From Nymphaea colorata (lineage: Eukaryota; Streptophyta; Magnoliopsida; Nymphaeales; Nymphaeaceae), in contig NC_045146.1 in assembly GCF_008831285.2 (NCBI RefSeq), forward strand, positions 18,903,149 through 18,967,148: 64,000 nucleotides of DNA, given 5' to 3'. Under the pieces are notes generated by a model. The model ran no database searches, was not told where the DNA came from, and saw only the letters and a list, made by a program, of their open reading frames with translations. Shown piece after piece: positions 29,950 through 44,420 of the stretch. The position numbers and the translations under genes were made by a program. Position 1 is the first letter of the stretch; every line of letters begins with the position of its first letter.

Positions 29950-30655
29950 TGGATTGTTTGAATGGGAAAATTTTCATTTTACAACCCATCCTTTCGGTCG
30001 GATCGATATTTTGACTGAGACTTGGCCTTGGCGGAGGGGCGCCGCTCGTCTCAGCGTCTGCGCCCACCTCCGGACTCATTCTCGAGCGACTTCAACGTTC
30101 GCTTCTTCGTTTGCCTGTAGCGTGGATTTGATTTCCTTTTGGTTGAACTTGTCATAGGAGATGCGTTAAAATCTTGTACTTTCGATAAACTTCTTATATC
30201 TCCGTTTTACGTTCATTGCAAGGGGGACATTCATGTGATTTGAAGCGATGTTATTAGACTCCGCCGGAGAAAATCCGTGTAGGGACACATCATTGTCGAT
30301 TTGCATATGATCAAGAGTTTAATGAGCAATTTATAAATATTTTTAATATTTTTTCGTCTTTAATTCGTTTTTATATTTCTATTTATGGTTTAAAAAAAAT
30401 CCTTTTAAAAGAAAATTAGTTTGGTTCTATTTCGGTCTTTAATTGCCATAATGAGCTGTACAAAGACCCCAAGAGTGTGCTGTAGCGTATCACTTTTGCA
30501 TACTCTGTCGAAATAAAAGAGCCAAAAAAGTATAGCAGAAAATGGGTAGAAGGCCACTGACTAAGAGTGGCCATTGGCCGAGAGAAAATTTCTCTGCAAA
30601 ATATTTCTTCTCTTCCTTGTACCAGATATATGTAAATGCTTCTGATACCCTAGTT

Positions 30656-30707
<52 letters not shown>

Positions 30708-32814
30708 ATAACGTCCTGGTTAATTTGTAATGTTTTTAATTCCAAAATAGCTAACCACTTAAGTGAACTCAGAACTTCTAAATGGTAGGAATAGAGCAAG
30801 AAATTATGCTTTTTCGATGATATGTTTATAAAAAAGATTTTATAAGCCAACGATCGATATACAATGAAACTATTGATTTTAAAACCTTTACAAGTTTTAA
30901 TCTAAGCTAAGCATATAAGTTTTGAATGTTATATTTTTAATATGTATATAGACTGTCTGACCATTTTTCAAAAGATATATTTGATTCATTAATCTGAATT
31001 TGACTCATTAACTTGATTAGAGGAGTAAGAAGAGTATTTCATCCTACTACCCAACAAAAAAAATCAAAGCCTCAAATCTACTTTCATTGTTTGAGGAGAT
31101 GCTTTTCTGATCCTTGAGCTTATATATCGATGTTTTCTTTTTACATTATAGAAGGTTGATGCCTCAAGAATCTACGAACCCCCGGTAGTGTCAACCTCCT
31201 TCGAAATGATATAGTAATACGGTTGTTTGTCTGCCATTTTGTAGGAGCAATCCAAAATTGAAAACTGCAAGATTCAACTTGCCATGGTATGAACTAAAAG
31301 AATATTGGAGGCCGTTGATAGGACACGTCGCTTAATTTTGGACAAGGTCGTTAAAATCAATTATTGTGTTTGTTGTATTCGCGTCTTCTCCTTTTCTTCT
31401 GGACTACAAAAAGTCTTTCTGTCTTTTTGTTTTTCATTTGGTACACACTTAACTGCACCATCTTACCACAATGGAAGATTGAAATTTTGTAGCATATGAG
31501 AGGAAGCCCCTCTTATTTTTTATTGGGTAGATTTAGGCAGGCCTCGAGTTCCGAGGCACGTCTTTCCAGACTAACGATGTGTTTCTTGTTCGATACCTAT
31601 GGGCACTACTATCACGTTGGCATTAATAGTTAAGTTGAGTTAAGGGGTGTTTCCATGAGTTAAGTGGACCGGTGTTTTGTTTGTCTCTGCTTCAGTTTTT
31701 TCTTTGTCCTCCCTTTTCTTCAACCCCTGATCCCCTACCAAGTAATGGGTAGTGCAACCGGTCGAGCTGTGTGGCATGTATAAGCATGTCCTTAGTTCGA
31801 TTTTTAAATGGTGTTGTCGAATGTTGAGTTAGGATAATATGAATGGATTTAATCCTCCAATACAAAGGCTATGTGTGGAAATAGTCCACGTCGAGCCCAA
31901 AAAACTTTACGTTTTTATATTAATATTTTTTGAGCAAATTTTCTTATTCACATATTGATATATTGATGATCCTTAAAAATTTAAAATCTTATATCGGCCC
32001 TCCGCCCTTGCATGTTACCATATTAGCCATGCTTTCGACCTAAAGAATTGTATTGGATGAAACCATATGAAGCATAAGTAACTACCTGGGTGAGGGATAA
32101 AAACCAGACCTCTTAAATTCTTATTAAAAAGGGTTTAAGTTTAAAACAAAATGTGAACCTTTTCATGTGTTTATGAACACTAATTTATTAATGTAAATCA
32201 TGTTTTAGTTTAAATCATATTTGAAAAAGATTTGACCATTCCACTGTTAAAGTTTTAATGTTATAAAAACCGTTCACTTTTTATTATTAACAAACATTAT
32301 TCAGATAAAAATAATTAATTTAATTATGTTTCTCATTAAATCATTCTTAAGATCATATCTATAAGGTTAGATTGTAAAAAAATATTTTGATAATTAATTG
32401 TAATGGGTCTAATTTTTGTCCCTTACGAGATTTTACCAACCTTCCTAGAAAATGAACTAGATTTGTTATTGAAGAAGTACCATATTTTTTTCATTAGGCT
32501 AAATTTATATTATCAATAAAAAAATATGCTTGGCGTTTCTGCAATAGTGCAAGATTTTGTTATTGTGCATCATGCTTTATATACTGTTCAAATGTGGCCG
32601 AACGATTCATGCCAGAACAGGTTCTGTGTTTCGGTGTCAATTAAAGATGGTCGAAAGCGTTAGCATGGAGGGTGGTATTCGGCGAAGCGAAGTGGAACGG
32701 AAAGCGAATCGGGTGAAAGGAGGGTAGGTTTCTTGGGGATTACCGATTATGGCTGACCCAACTGAGTGTCTGGGAGCGAGTGAAAGACGGAGCAATGGAC
32801 ACGCGCTGCTTCTC
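29950..32814. other. Intergenic of copy 1 (D to OM47 relic)
   Basis: Collinear with about 52960-56337, with many indels. Contains the (TC)n tract and a possible tRNA-derived SINE piece (31740-31880, copy 1 only). A hAT-end-like CCCTCCGCCCTTGCA lies near 32010. No gene seen. Confidence 0.55.
30661..30704. repeat. (TC)n microsatellite
   Basis: 22 perfect TC units. The copy 2 counterpart (about 53657-53690) is interrupted and shorter. Confidence 0.95.
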
Positions 32815-32838
32815 CCCTCCCCTCGCTGCTAGAACAAG
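32815..32838 (+). pseudogene. Decapitated OM47 exon 1 relic in duplication copy 1
   Basis: CCCTCCCCTCGCTGCTAGAA followed by CAAG, then GTCGG, matches the last 24 bases of OM47 exon 1 and its donor (56511-56534). Upstream, 32580-32810 matches the OM47 promoter side (56100-56337). A block of about 174 bp in between is absent from copy 1; in copy 2 it holds the 5' UTR, the ATG and the first ~22 codons. No OM47 exons 2-6 follow. This is a duplicated gene end, not a gene. Confidence 0.8.
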
Positions 32839-32877
32839 GTCGGTGTGCTGTCTGTCTCTGCTCTTTTTCTCTTAAAT

Positions 32878-33049
32878 TGAGGCTGACGGACGTAATATTT
32901 TTTTTTGTTTATCTCTTTTTCTTCTGCAAGTAAAATTGAGGCTGACCGACGTAATAATTTTTTTTTGTTTATCTCTTCTCCAAGCAAAATTGAGGCTGAC
33001 AGACCTAATAATAATTTTTTGTTGTTTATCTTTTTTCCATGTAAAACCT
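32878..33049. repeat. About 60-bp unit repeated three times at the duplication junction
   Basis: The unit starts AAATTGAGGCTGACGGACGT and contains a TTTGTTTATCTC tail. It occurs three times with small changes in copy 1, where copy 2 has one copy (56573-56622). It lies in the OM47 intron 1 remnant and ends where copy 1 ends. Confidence 0.8.
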
Positions 33050-33295
33050 AAAACCTAAGGGTGATTTTCCACTTATCCTAAACAATCTAAAAAAAATGGA
33101 CTAAAAAAATGGACAATCGGATTGCAGTAAGATCTTCCACGGTCTATGCGGCACACGCGATTGCTCTCAAATCTATACGAGCAACATATACACACATAAA
33201 CTCTTATTACATGCAGGTAAATTACCACATTGTCCCCTTCTCCAATTCTTCTGCTAGAAAGTACAATACTGAGGTAGTACAGAGGTGGTAGAATA

Positions 33296-33297
<2 letters not shown>

Positions 33298-33338
<41 letters not shown>
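33298..33338. repeat. (TA)n microsatellite
   Basis: About 20 TA units near the left edge of duplication copy 2. Confidence 0.9.
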
Positions 33339-33340
<2 letters not shown>

Positions 33341-34009
33341 CTAAGACCCAAAAAAACCGTTTAATGGAGCAGTACAATGAGCCAAATCGTCTCAAACTCA
33401 ACTAGAACTTATTTGATTGAGCTTGACTCTAGAGTTCGAGCTTGACTGCAAATTCAAGCTTGTACATGAGTCATTCAAGTTACATGAACTTAACTCGATT
33501 AAACTTAAGTAAGATCATTCAATATAATTTTTTTATTGTAATTTCTAAAATGAAAACTGATGAAAGAGCTCAAGTCAACTTTCAGTCCATGCATTATTAG
33601 ATTTTATTGTAATATCCAATAAAGTATTGAATGTTGGTCAACTTTTAAATACTATTTGCTCAGTCATTTCAAAGTGAAAAAATAATATTTTAAAAGTGCT
33701 AGCTTTTTCAGTCCATGCATTATTAGATTTTCTTTTCATATATATATATATATATATACACAGTTCATTGGTGATAATATTTGTTTGACATATGACATCA
33801 GAGCTTCAGCTTCGTTTGGTAAATTATTACTTTCAAACTGAGATAATTTTATTCTATCAAACGAACCCTTTGTTGATTATTTTTATATGAATGTCGTTGA
33901 GCGCTGATCACATCACGAGACATCACCTACTACGACAGATTAATACCAAATCAAACTTGACAACCAACATAAAACAGAGAGCGTGGCTAGTGCAGAAAGA
34001 AGAAGGGCT

Positions 34010-35167
<1,158 letters not shown>

Positions 35168-35262
35168 CGAACTCCAAGAAACAAGGACTCAACTCTCTTT
35201 CTGAGACTGCCTTTTTGTTTGGGTAGCGTGGGACGAGTGTCTCGCACAAGTAGACATGAGGA

Positions 35263-35269
35263 ATATATA
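35263..35269 (-). promoter_or_regulatory. TATA box of peroxidase E
   Basis: TATATAT (in CTATATATTC, minus strand) about 96 bp upstream of the ATG. The same motif remains upstream of pseudogene C near 17153-17161. Confidence 0.5.
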
Positions 35270-35274
35270 GGAAC

Positions 35275-38200
35275 AGCGGTAGGTAGAGAGATGGAGAAGT
35301 CAAGGTTACTTTTATTAAAAAGTAGCACTGGCGTGAATGTCAATTGTTTGACTTGTTCCTGGTTATATCTTCAACCTATTTTACAGTGACGCCAGTGTTC
35401 CTTGTAACTAAAGTGGGGCGTCTGATGATCTTGAATTTTGATTTTAAAATTTTAATTTTAAAAACAAAATTCCACCTAGTTTTTAAATGAAAATTTCAGT
35501 TCTAGCTTCTCTTTGTGTTTAGTAGTCGAAAATGTTGATTAAAGAATTGAAAATGACATATTTGATAAAACTGAAATTAATATTCTAGAATTAGTTAATT
35601 AAAACCATCATGATACGTTCTCTAAAGACTAAAAATTTCTAAATTTCTAAGATCATAATGTCACTTCTAGGTTTTAGGATAGAGTCACAATTCTAGAATT
35701 TTGATTCAAGAATGAGCCTATAAAATAAAAAAATATAATTGAACGGCTAATTACTATGTCAGGTATCTCTCACCCCAGCCGACACTTCCATAAATTCTTA
35801 AACTTGGGTGAGTACCCATAAATTCTTAAACTTGGGTGAGTACAAAGGTAGAGCCAGAAACTTTTCATGAGAGAAGAGTTGAATTATAGTTTCAAAATTT
35901 TGATAGAGATTAATTTTCATATAGGATACATAAACTTTTTCAAAATTTTATATGTAAATTTAAAACTAAACGAAGTCAAGTGAAATAATCCAGTCATAAG
36001 TATTGCCTTTCAAGCAACTGTTGCTGAAGAGAAAAAGGCAGAGAATGTGACATTGGCACATTATACAAAAGTCGAAGTAATTAAGCAAATTGCTTTGATC
36101 GAGTCATAAGGAACAAATTAAGTTGGAAATTCAAGGTAAACAATAATGCATACTGATGGCAAAGATGACATTAAGTGGTACTTCTGACCAACTGGGACCA
36201 ATATTAGGTGTGATTATTAAATTAAGTGGCAAGCCTTGCTAGTTACATATAAACTAAATTGATCCTAAAGCAGAATGTAGAACAAAGAATAACCAGCCAG
36301 AAACATCCAAGACCACGTCTTCTTCATGCATGTGAAACCAGCATCGCTAGGGATTGAACATGCACTAAGAATTAGAAACACTTGACAGTATGCAGAAAAC
36401 AACAATGTAACCCATTCAAAGAGAAATAAGCCAACATCAGTGACAGATGGAATTCCGACCGGTCCATTTGGCATCCGTCTGCACCCTCAACCCAACTCAA
36501 CGTCTCCATAATACTATCATGATAGCAGCTTTCTAATGAATCGAACAGAGGACATGACTATTATAAACCATCCGATCCGAATGGTTATAAGAGGTCTGTT
36601 TTGAATATCCGTCGGAGAAACCTGAAAATTAATAAGTTGACCTTATTTGGAATTTGTTATAAATATATATTTATCTTCGTTGGTTAAGCTTGATTTGTCA
36701 AAGTCTTTACGCGGGTTTATCCAGTCACAGATGGATCTCAGGCCCATTTAAATAAGTCTCTCAATGAGGAACATTAGGTTATTAATTGGATCCAGCTTTG
36801 GCATGAGGGTTTAGATCTGAATCTGGATTCAGCTCAAAATCTTGTAAGAATCATATGTATATATATGATTCTAAAAAGCTAGAATTACCATTCAATTTAT
36901 ATATATATATATACACTGAGCATAGTTAATTTTGTTTTGACAAATTTCTAAATATGTGACCCTATTTGAAAGTCTTCTCCAATAAATTGGATCCGATTAG
37001 GTCAAGCCTGTAAAGGCTGGATACCAAAGGAATCGCGACTGTTAACATAATCAAGCTTCCATTGGTGCATCTGCTGAGGTCTCCGTGGCCAACTTGAGTG
37101 ATCAAGTTTTGCCCAGCTAAAAGGAAGTGATGCTATTGCTTCAAGGGCGGTCGGGCAAGCGGATTGTGTAGAAGGCGCATCATGGGCCTGATTTCTGCCA
37201 GTGTTATTCTCTTGGGCTGTAAACTGTAGAACCGTAACACTCTAGTTGATGGGTATACTATATCTCACCTTTATCCTATCACAGCTTAGGATCTTCGGGC
37301 TAGGGGAATGGAGAGGCCTTCAGGCCTTTTCTGGTAACCTCATGTTCATCAAGAAAAAAAAGAGATGTTGTTTTGATTCTGATTCATATCATGCATCTTA
37401 ACATTAATTGTCGACCGTCAAGTCATAAAAGTTTCATCTTTCGGAGAAATAAATATGTTTTTTCATGCTTTTATGGTCTATAGTGTGGATCTTCAAGGTA
37501 ATGAGGACTAAATGATTTTAATTGCAATTACTTAGATTATATATTGAAGGATGTGGACCCGTTCAAATTCAATACATTGGGAAAAGCGAAGACCATATAA
37601 TTCCTAGTAGTTGATAAAACGTATCCACATTAGCTTTAGGCAGAGAAACGGATGACTTCAATTCAAGCTTAGAATTTGATCTAATTGTTTTAACTACTTT
37701 TGGATTCGTTAATGCATATGCTGTCTAGAAATATTAGCGTTTTGGAGTCTTTTACAAATGGATAGGTTGGTCTACATATTAAGAAATTTAGGCTTGATAA
37801 AAGTTTGATTCTTAGACTAAAAGTTATAATTATGGGTTTTAAAATCAGTAGTTGCATTATTGTTAGCTAAAAGAAGTTCATCTCTAACTTTTTTTCTATT
37901 TTTACAGTTTAATCATTTTGACTTCATCTAAGTACTGTTGTTACGTACATTGATGTGAAGTGATGCATGCGCAATGAGGCAATGTGATGCATAAGAATCA
38001 GATCTAAAATTTTGAAATATATAATATCCTTAAAAATGTAAAACAATGAAAAATAAGAAGATAAAATGATTTGGTAAACTAAACAATATGAAAACTACTT
38101 ATTTATATTTTTCTAGAAATTGAAACTAATTATAGAGCTATGGTCTTTAACTTGAAAACCCTAAAACAGAAATAAAAAACATGTTGTTTCAAAGTATGAA

Positions 38201-38597
38201 AAGGTTTCATGAAAATTCAAAAACCAAAGGTCCAAATGCTTTTTTCGCTTCTTAGCTCCTTTCACCCTTGGTAGAGTTATTACGCTGAAGTGTGCATATG
38301 AAAGAAAGAGCATTTGATTTAGTAATTTCACTGAAAATAAAAACCTTACTATTTTTTCCTTTCATCTCCCAATGCAATACCCCTCATGACCATTGTGGGA
38401 GAGATTTTCTCCATTACTTTGTTTGAGAACAAAATACCAATTATCAATCTACAAACTGATATTACAATCCATGCCTGAGCACTCCATACCTCATATTCAA
38501 ATGAAACAAAAGAATCAGATGGCAATATAAAAACATTTCACACATTAGCCACTCTCTCTTACATAATCAAATTCATTATCACATCGTTTCACAAACT
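35275..38597. other. Intergenic of copy 2 (E to LINE)
   Basis: Matches 17170-20434 of copy 1. A small local duplication of CCATAAATTCTTAAACTTGG lies at about 35788-35840. No gene seen. Confidence 0.6.
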
Positions 38598-39075
38598 AAG
38601 CAGTACCTGAGCGACGACGGAAGCCCTTCATCGCCACCAGCAAACCCCGAGCAAGACCCGCCGTTCTCTCTCGCTCTCGCTTGGGTGGTCTCCTCTGGCA
38701 CCCGTTCGGCGCCCTAAGCAGCACCTGAACGGCGACGGAAGCCCTTCTTTGCCACCAGCAAGACCCACCGCTCTTCTCCTGCACACCCCCTTGGCACCCA
38801 AAGCAGCTCCTCTCCCCGACAAGACCCGGTGCTACCAGGCTCTCCATCTCAGTCGTTGCTTGTTCCTGAGCAGCGCCTGACCGGCCGCCTCATCATTCTT
38901 AGTTCTCCTCCCGTGAATGCTGCTCTTCCCCTTTCCCTCTCTATCGCTTGGGTTGCGTCTGCATTCATCCCTCTCTCACGAAGGCTTCACACCCATAGTC
39001 GGCTCAGCATTGGGTTGAGACCCTCTTGTCCGCCCCTGGTATGGCGATGGAAGCCCTTCTTCGCCACCAGCAGAC
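38598..39075 (+). repeat. Repeats in the LINE 5' leader
   Basis: The block GACGGAAGCCCTTC with nearby CGCCACCAGCA recurs at about 38617, 38736 and (as GATGGAAGCCC) 39045. The first two copies also share the preceding CTAAGCAG.ACCTGA and are about 119 bp apart. The pattern looks like promoter/leader monomers of a LINE. Confidence 0.7.
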
Positions 39076-39608
39076 CTCCTTTCTTGCAGCATTTTGGAGC
39101 CAGTGGGGTGTCTGATCATGAGGGGAGTCTGATAGAGAGGACTGGCTGAATCTATCGGCATCTCTCCTTCACCTTTGAGCTGTGCAGTAACTGTTTGATG
39201 AAATGTCTTTTACAGCTTGTGTTCTCTACACCGTCCTTGGAGCATTTTGGTAGCCGATCGGTCCTCATTCGGTGCGTAGCCCTCACATTGCGCTAAGTTG
39301 TGTCTCACCTGCGTGTGGGGCCGTGCTTAGCTTAGGCTTTGAGCGGGTCCGAACTCTGCTGCCCTTGGTAGTGGGTGGGCACACACGTGAGATTGGCTTC
39401 GTAGCTTCGAACTAGTCACTTTGCTCTTGCACGGGGTCGGTGTCATGGCAGCCCTTCCTCCTCCTCCACCTTTGCGACCACCGCCCGGGGCTTGGGTTGG
39501 TTGTCCTAGTCTTTGTGGTATCAGGCCAGGTAACTCCCTCCCCCTTAATTGCTTGCTTTGTCGTGTTGCAATCAATTTCATTTGCTCGCCTGAGAGGTCT
39601 ATGAGGCT

Positions 39609-41124
39609 ATGACATTGTCTTTCAGTTGGCAGTCTACCATATTCAATTGTGTTTTTGCCGGCTCACGTCAACTGCAAGACGCTCGCGGCCTCCTCCAGGC
39701 ATTCTTCCCACCCGCACGTTGTAGCTTTCTCCTTTTGCATACGGGTGATTGTTCCTTGCGGCCGAGGCTCCCCAATGTGGTCTCTGTTGGTTGGCCGACC
39801 CCTTCGCCTTGGGGTGTCCCCTCTTCCCGGCGTGCTTCCAGACTTTGTCACCTTCTTCAGTCTGTCGCGTCTATCCGCGTTAGATGGGGCCAATGGTGGT
39901 GTCAGAGGTGTGCTTTCTCGAACGGTCGTTGGGCCGTCACGTGTTATCGATGTCGTTTTCCTGTTTGTCAGAATGATCGTCGCCTTTTTGGTCGGTGGCA
40001 TGGCTTTGCAACAGTCGCTTCTTCCTTCTGGGTACAGGTTCCTCTGCTAGCTGTTTATCGATCACCTTCTTCGGATGCGAGCTCTATTTTCTTTGGCTCT
40101 ATCAGACTTCCTTGGCCTGAGCCTGCTTGTCTTGGTATACGGGGTCCGCCTTTCTCGGTACAGGTCCCACGGATCTTCAGCCCAAGTAGTCTGCCGCACC
40201 AATGCTCTTCGATAATCGAGATCCCACCTTCACAGGTCCCGCCCTTGCTTCCCTCACTGCGGAAGCCAGCCCCACCTTCGTGATGGAGTCTAGCTTGCTC
40301 TATGTCGCGCTCCCCTAAGGTACCTTGCTTGCCCCTTCCTTTTTCAGCTTTGTGAGCTGGGGTTTCACGTGAGTCTACCTCGGGATTCCCCAACCCGGTG
40401 TTGTTTGCTGCTCAGTCTAACTTTGGCGACGTTCGGTCCTTTGCATTGTCACTATCGGCTGCCCGCCCGTCAGCAGGGGGTTGCTCCTTTGACCTCTGGC
40501 ACTTCGTTACCCCCAATCAGTCCACCTCCCTCTGTTGCATGTATGTTGCTATTTACCCTTGTTATTGCACCCCCCCCCCCAACCAGGACCTCCTTCTTTG
40601 CCTATCTGCTTTGGGTTGTTTCTTTTGACAGTAGCTTTAGCACCGACTTTGCCTTCCCTGCATATACTACTCCCTCGACTCGATCGCGGCTCTCCTCGCA
40701 ACCCCGCCTGCTCCCTCCCCCTATTAGCCCTACCCTCCCCCACATCCCTTGTGTTGACACTTTTTTCCCCGCCTTGCGGCCTGATCCCGTCCCCTCTTCT
40801 CTCCCCTGCTCAGTTGCCTGGTCCTACCACTAGACCTATTGTTTGTCCCTCCCTGCCCGATAGGTTGCCACCTGTTGCCCCCTTGTTGGATGTTGAGCTA
40901 GGCATCTCCCTTTTGGATGCGCTTGCTGCCCTTGAGGTCTATCTTCTGCAGAAGCGAATTGATTTGTTGCATTCCTCTTTTGTTGCCGCTATCGCACCGG
41001 CCTCCTGCTCTAGCCTGGCCAGGTTGCGGCGGGAATTGCATAGGATTGGGGCTTTCGCAGCCTCCATCCTCCCTCCCGGTGGTGCTAGGACGGCCAGGCG
41101 TGCGTCGCTTCACGTGGTTTCCCC
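39609..41124 (+). pseudogene. LINE ORF1-like region
   Basis: Broken frames. One of 224 aa (39609-40283) contains WCQRCAFSNGRWAVTCYRCR, a degenerate zinc-knuckle-like Cys cluster expected in plant LINE ORF1 proteins. A proline- and serine-rich stretch follows in other frames (40369-41124), including a run of ten or more C at about 40570. The frame is not continuous. Confidence 0.5.
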
Positions 41125-44100
41125 ATGAGGGTTGCGTGTTGGAATGTGCGGGGCCTTAGTGTCCGTTATCGACGTAGATTTCTCTCTTCTTCGGTCCGTC
41201 AGCATGGACCTTCGGTGCTAATCGAGGTTGAGTATCATCTCTCATGCTTGTATTTGTACTTTGTTGCGTCAACCATCCTTCGGGTCCCTACCGACTAATG
41301 GTGCCGCTGGTGGCATCCTGCTAGCTTGGTCTCCACCCTTTACGGGGGTTGTTGTGCATGTTGGTAGGTACATATCTCAGCTTCTCTCAATGGTCTCTGG
41401 CCCAGTTGCCCGATCTTAGTTACTGCGATCTATGGTCCTTGCGTTAGAGCTTTGCATGAACAGTTGTGGGCTGAGCTGCATCATGTTCGTCAGCTTGCTG
41501 CTTCACCTTGGCTGTTGGTAAGAGACTTCAATTGTTTGCTTAGCCCTACTGACTCGGCCTCCCCTATCACTTCTGGCTCGTCTATGTCTGCTTTTCGCTC
41601 GTTTGCTGATGAGTTCGGTCTTTTTGACGTGCCTCTGAATAATGGTAAGTTTACTTGGTCCATCAATAGGAACTCTCCAATTCCTGTTGGTCTGTATCTT
41701 CCTCTCGCTTGAGTTGTTCTTTGTTTTTCCTTCGTCGTCCTTGGTTTTTGGACTGAGGCACTTGTTTGATCATGCTCCGCTGCTCTTTTCCCTTCTTCGA
41801 GGTTGGGCTGGTACCGGACGCGTCTGGTTCCATTTTGAGCTTTGGTGGCTCCGAGATGAATCCTTTGTGGCTATCGTCCTTAATTGGTGTGCTCGCTCCG
41901 TCAGTGGTAGGTGGGGTGCTTTCAGGCTCTCGCGAAAGTTGCACTCCATCAGGAGGGAGGTCTTCGCCTGGAAGCGCATTTTCTGAAGCAGCAAATTTTC
42001 TGAGGTGACCGTCTGGGATGAGGAGATTCTATCCCTCCAGTCTTCTGACATTATTTCTGCGAATCAATCTTCTCATCTCCTTTGTCTACAGTATCTTGCC
42101 CATGAGTGGCGGATTAGGGAGTCTATCCACTGGCAGTAGCGTTCTAGGTTTGGTTGGCATGCACATGGAGACCAGAATTCTACATTCTTCCACTTGGATG
42201 CCTCTCAAAGGCTCCGTCAGATGTTGCTCTATTCCATGGTTATCGGGCGCAGGGTTTTTCTTGGTGATAACATTCTCCCAGCTTTGACCACTAATTTTCA
42301 GGATTTCTACTCTAAACCTCTTCGCTCCCTTGCCCCGCCGCCAGATCTTCACCTCTCCTCCCTCTCCGTCTCGTGTGCGATCTCTCTTGAGCGGCCCTTC
42401 CTGCACCAAGAGATCAAGAACACAGTCTTAGCCCTCGGCTCTGGTAAGGCGCCCGGCATTGATGGCTTTCCTATCGAATTTTTTCGTACCTTTTGAGAGG
42501 CTTGTAGCGCTGATGTGTTTGCATTTTGTTGTGAGTTTGCCTCCAATTCCATATTGCTTAAGGAATTTAATCAAGTAACCTGTGTCTTGGTGCCTAAGCG
42601 CTTTAACCCTACGGACTTCACCCACTTTCGTCCAATCTCCATCTTAGGCATACCTTACAAGATTATTGTTAAGTTGCTCTCTTTGCGGCTTACGCCTGTC
42701 ATGCCTTTTATTATTAACCCCTTTCAGGTTGCTTTCATCAAAGGTCGGCGTTTGCAGGATGTTGTTGTCCTGATCAATAAGGTTGTTCACTCGCTATACT
42801 GTCTACGGCTTCCTTCCTTCATCCTTAAATTAGACATCTCTAAGGCCTTTGGCTCGGTTAGTTGGGAGTTCCTTTCTGACCTCCTCACCCATCTTGCTTT
42901 TGGTTCGTCGTTTAGACAGTGGATCCTTTCGCTTGTCACTGAGTCCCATCTTGCAGTATCCTTCAATGGTAAGTGTGGCGATTTCTTCTGTCTCGAGCAT
43001 GGCCTCCATCAGGGTTGTCGTTATTGCCCTTGCTTTTCAACTTGGTGGCTGAGAGCTTTTCTGTTCTATTTCGTTACGCAACAGTCGTTGGCTTCCTTAC
43101 ACCGCATTCGCTCCCCTATTTACAGACCTCCTCCACCCTTCAGTGTGCTGACGACTTTCTCCTGTTTGGCAATGCTTCCCGCCAACAGATTGTGAAAACT
43201 TGGCTCATCCTTCGGGTTTTTAAGCTCATCTCGAGTCTTTCTATCAATTCCGCTAAATGTCACTTTTCCCTCATTTACACGGATCCGGCCACGGTACTTC
43301 TCACAGAAGCATGCTTTGGGTGTAAGGCTGCTAGTCTGCCCATAGACTACTTGGAGCTTCAGATTACGTTGTCGCCTCCCTTTTGAAATAGAGTGGAGCA
43401 GAAGCTTATTGATTGCCTTCAATGTTGGCAGGAAAAGTTGCTTTTTCTCCCAAGCCGTATTACTCTTGCTAGGCACTGTCTTGCATCTGTCCACCTCCAT
43501 GCTCTGGTTGTTTGTTTGCCTCCTGTGGCTATTCTGAATAGGTTTGATAAGATTATTTGTAAGTTTATCTGGAATGGTGATCGGCCTTCAGATCGCATTG
43601 CGCATTGGGATGTGGTTGCCTATCTGCATCTTCTTGGGGGTGCTGGGGTTACCAATCTTAGTCGGGCATGCGAGTCTTCTCTGTGTTCTTGGTGGTGGCG
43701 TCTGGCAACTGAGCATTCTCCCATCACCCAATTCATTTGTTCCAAATTCGACCTGTCTTCCCTTAGTGTTTGGAATAGTTCTATCTCACACATTTCCCTC
43801 TCATTTTTGGTGCGACATGTTTTCTGTCATTCCTCTTTTCTTCCGCTTTGTTGACCTCTCATCGTTCACATTCTCATCCTGGCCTCTCTCACCTACCCAT
43901 GAGTTCACTTTTTCTTCTTGCTACCTGACCTCCTTTGGTCATTTTGTTGTGTCGCTCCCACCCCGATCTCTTTGGTCTCCTGACCCCTCTCCTTGTGTCA
44001 TTGCTTTTGTCTGGCTTCTTCTTACTGGCGGCATCAATACTTTTGACCATTTACAGTGCCTTGGCATTAGTTTGCCTAACCAGTGTCCCCTCTGTCTTGT

Positions 44101-44420
44101 CTCGGCTTCACCTTTTTACTTCTTGTATTTTCTTCTCTAGTGTCCTTACTTCTACATGGCATTCCATTGTTAGTAGTCTTCCAAGCCCACCATCCATTTG
44201 TCTTCTTTTTCTCTTTTGTCCTTCCCACTACCTGTCTGCTTCCTGGGGTTGTGTTTAGATGTTGTGGCTCATTTCAGCTTGGTGGCGCATTTGGGAGGAG
44301 CGCAACAACAGGGTCTTAAGGGGCACCTTCTCTTCGCCAGATTCTGTGGCTCGTATTGTGCAGAGGGATGTCCAGTTTGTCATTCGGTTAAGGCGCCGCT
44401 GTCCATCTGCAGTTGGGTGA
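41125..44420 (+). pseudogene. LINE ORF2 (endonuclease and reverse transcriptase), broken
   Basis: Starts at ATG 41125 with MRVACWNVRGLS, the hallmark start of LINE ORF2. The endonuclease part reads LLVRDFNCLLSPTDS (normally GDFN, here RDFN) and LNNGKFTW (about 41510-41660). Reverse transcriptase signatures: GSGKAPGIDGFPIEFF (about 42440), FRPISILGIPYKI, AFIKGRRLQD, LKLDISKAFGSVSW (the usual AFD is AFG), GLHQGCRYCP, and CADDFLLFGN in place of YADD (about 43146). The C-terminal motif WWRIWEERNNRV is near 44282, with a stop at 44418-44420. Several frameshifts and stops (for example near 41408, 41710, 41985, 42495, 43020, 43384) make it non-functional. Confidence 0.88.

Noticed and set aside
30661-30704. 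Regular repeats as a possible CRISPR-like array
   Set aside because: Simple dinucleotide microsatellites in a plant genome, with no spacer structure.
36265-36474. 69-aa minus-strand frame with a hydrophobic stretch
   Set aside because: The copy 1 counterpart (about 18290) does not keep the same frame; no motif.
40055-40393. Minus-strand frames of 112 aa in the LINE
   Set aside because: Shadows of the pyrimidine-rich plus-strand LINE; no motifs.
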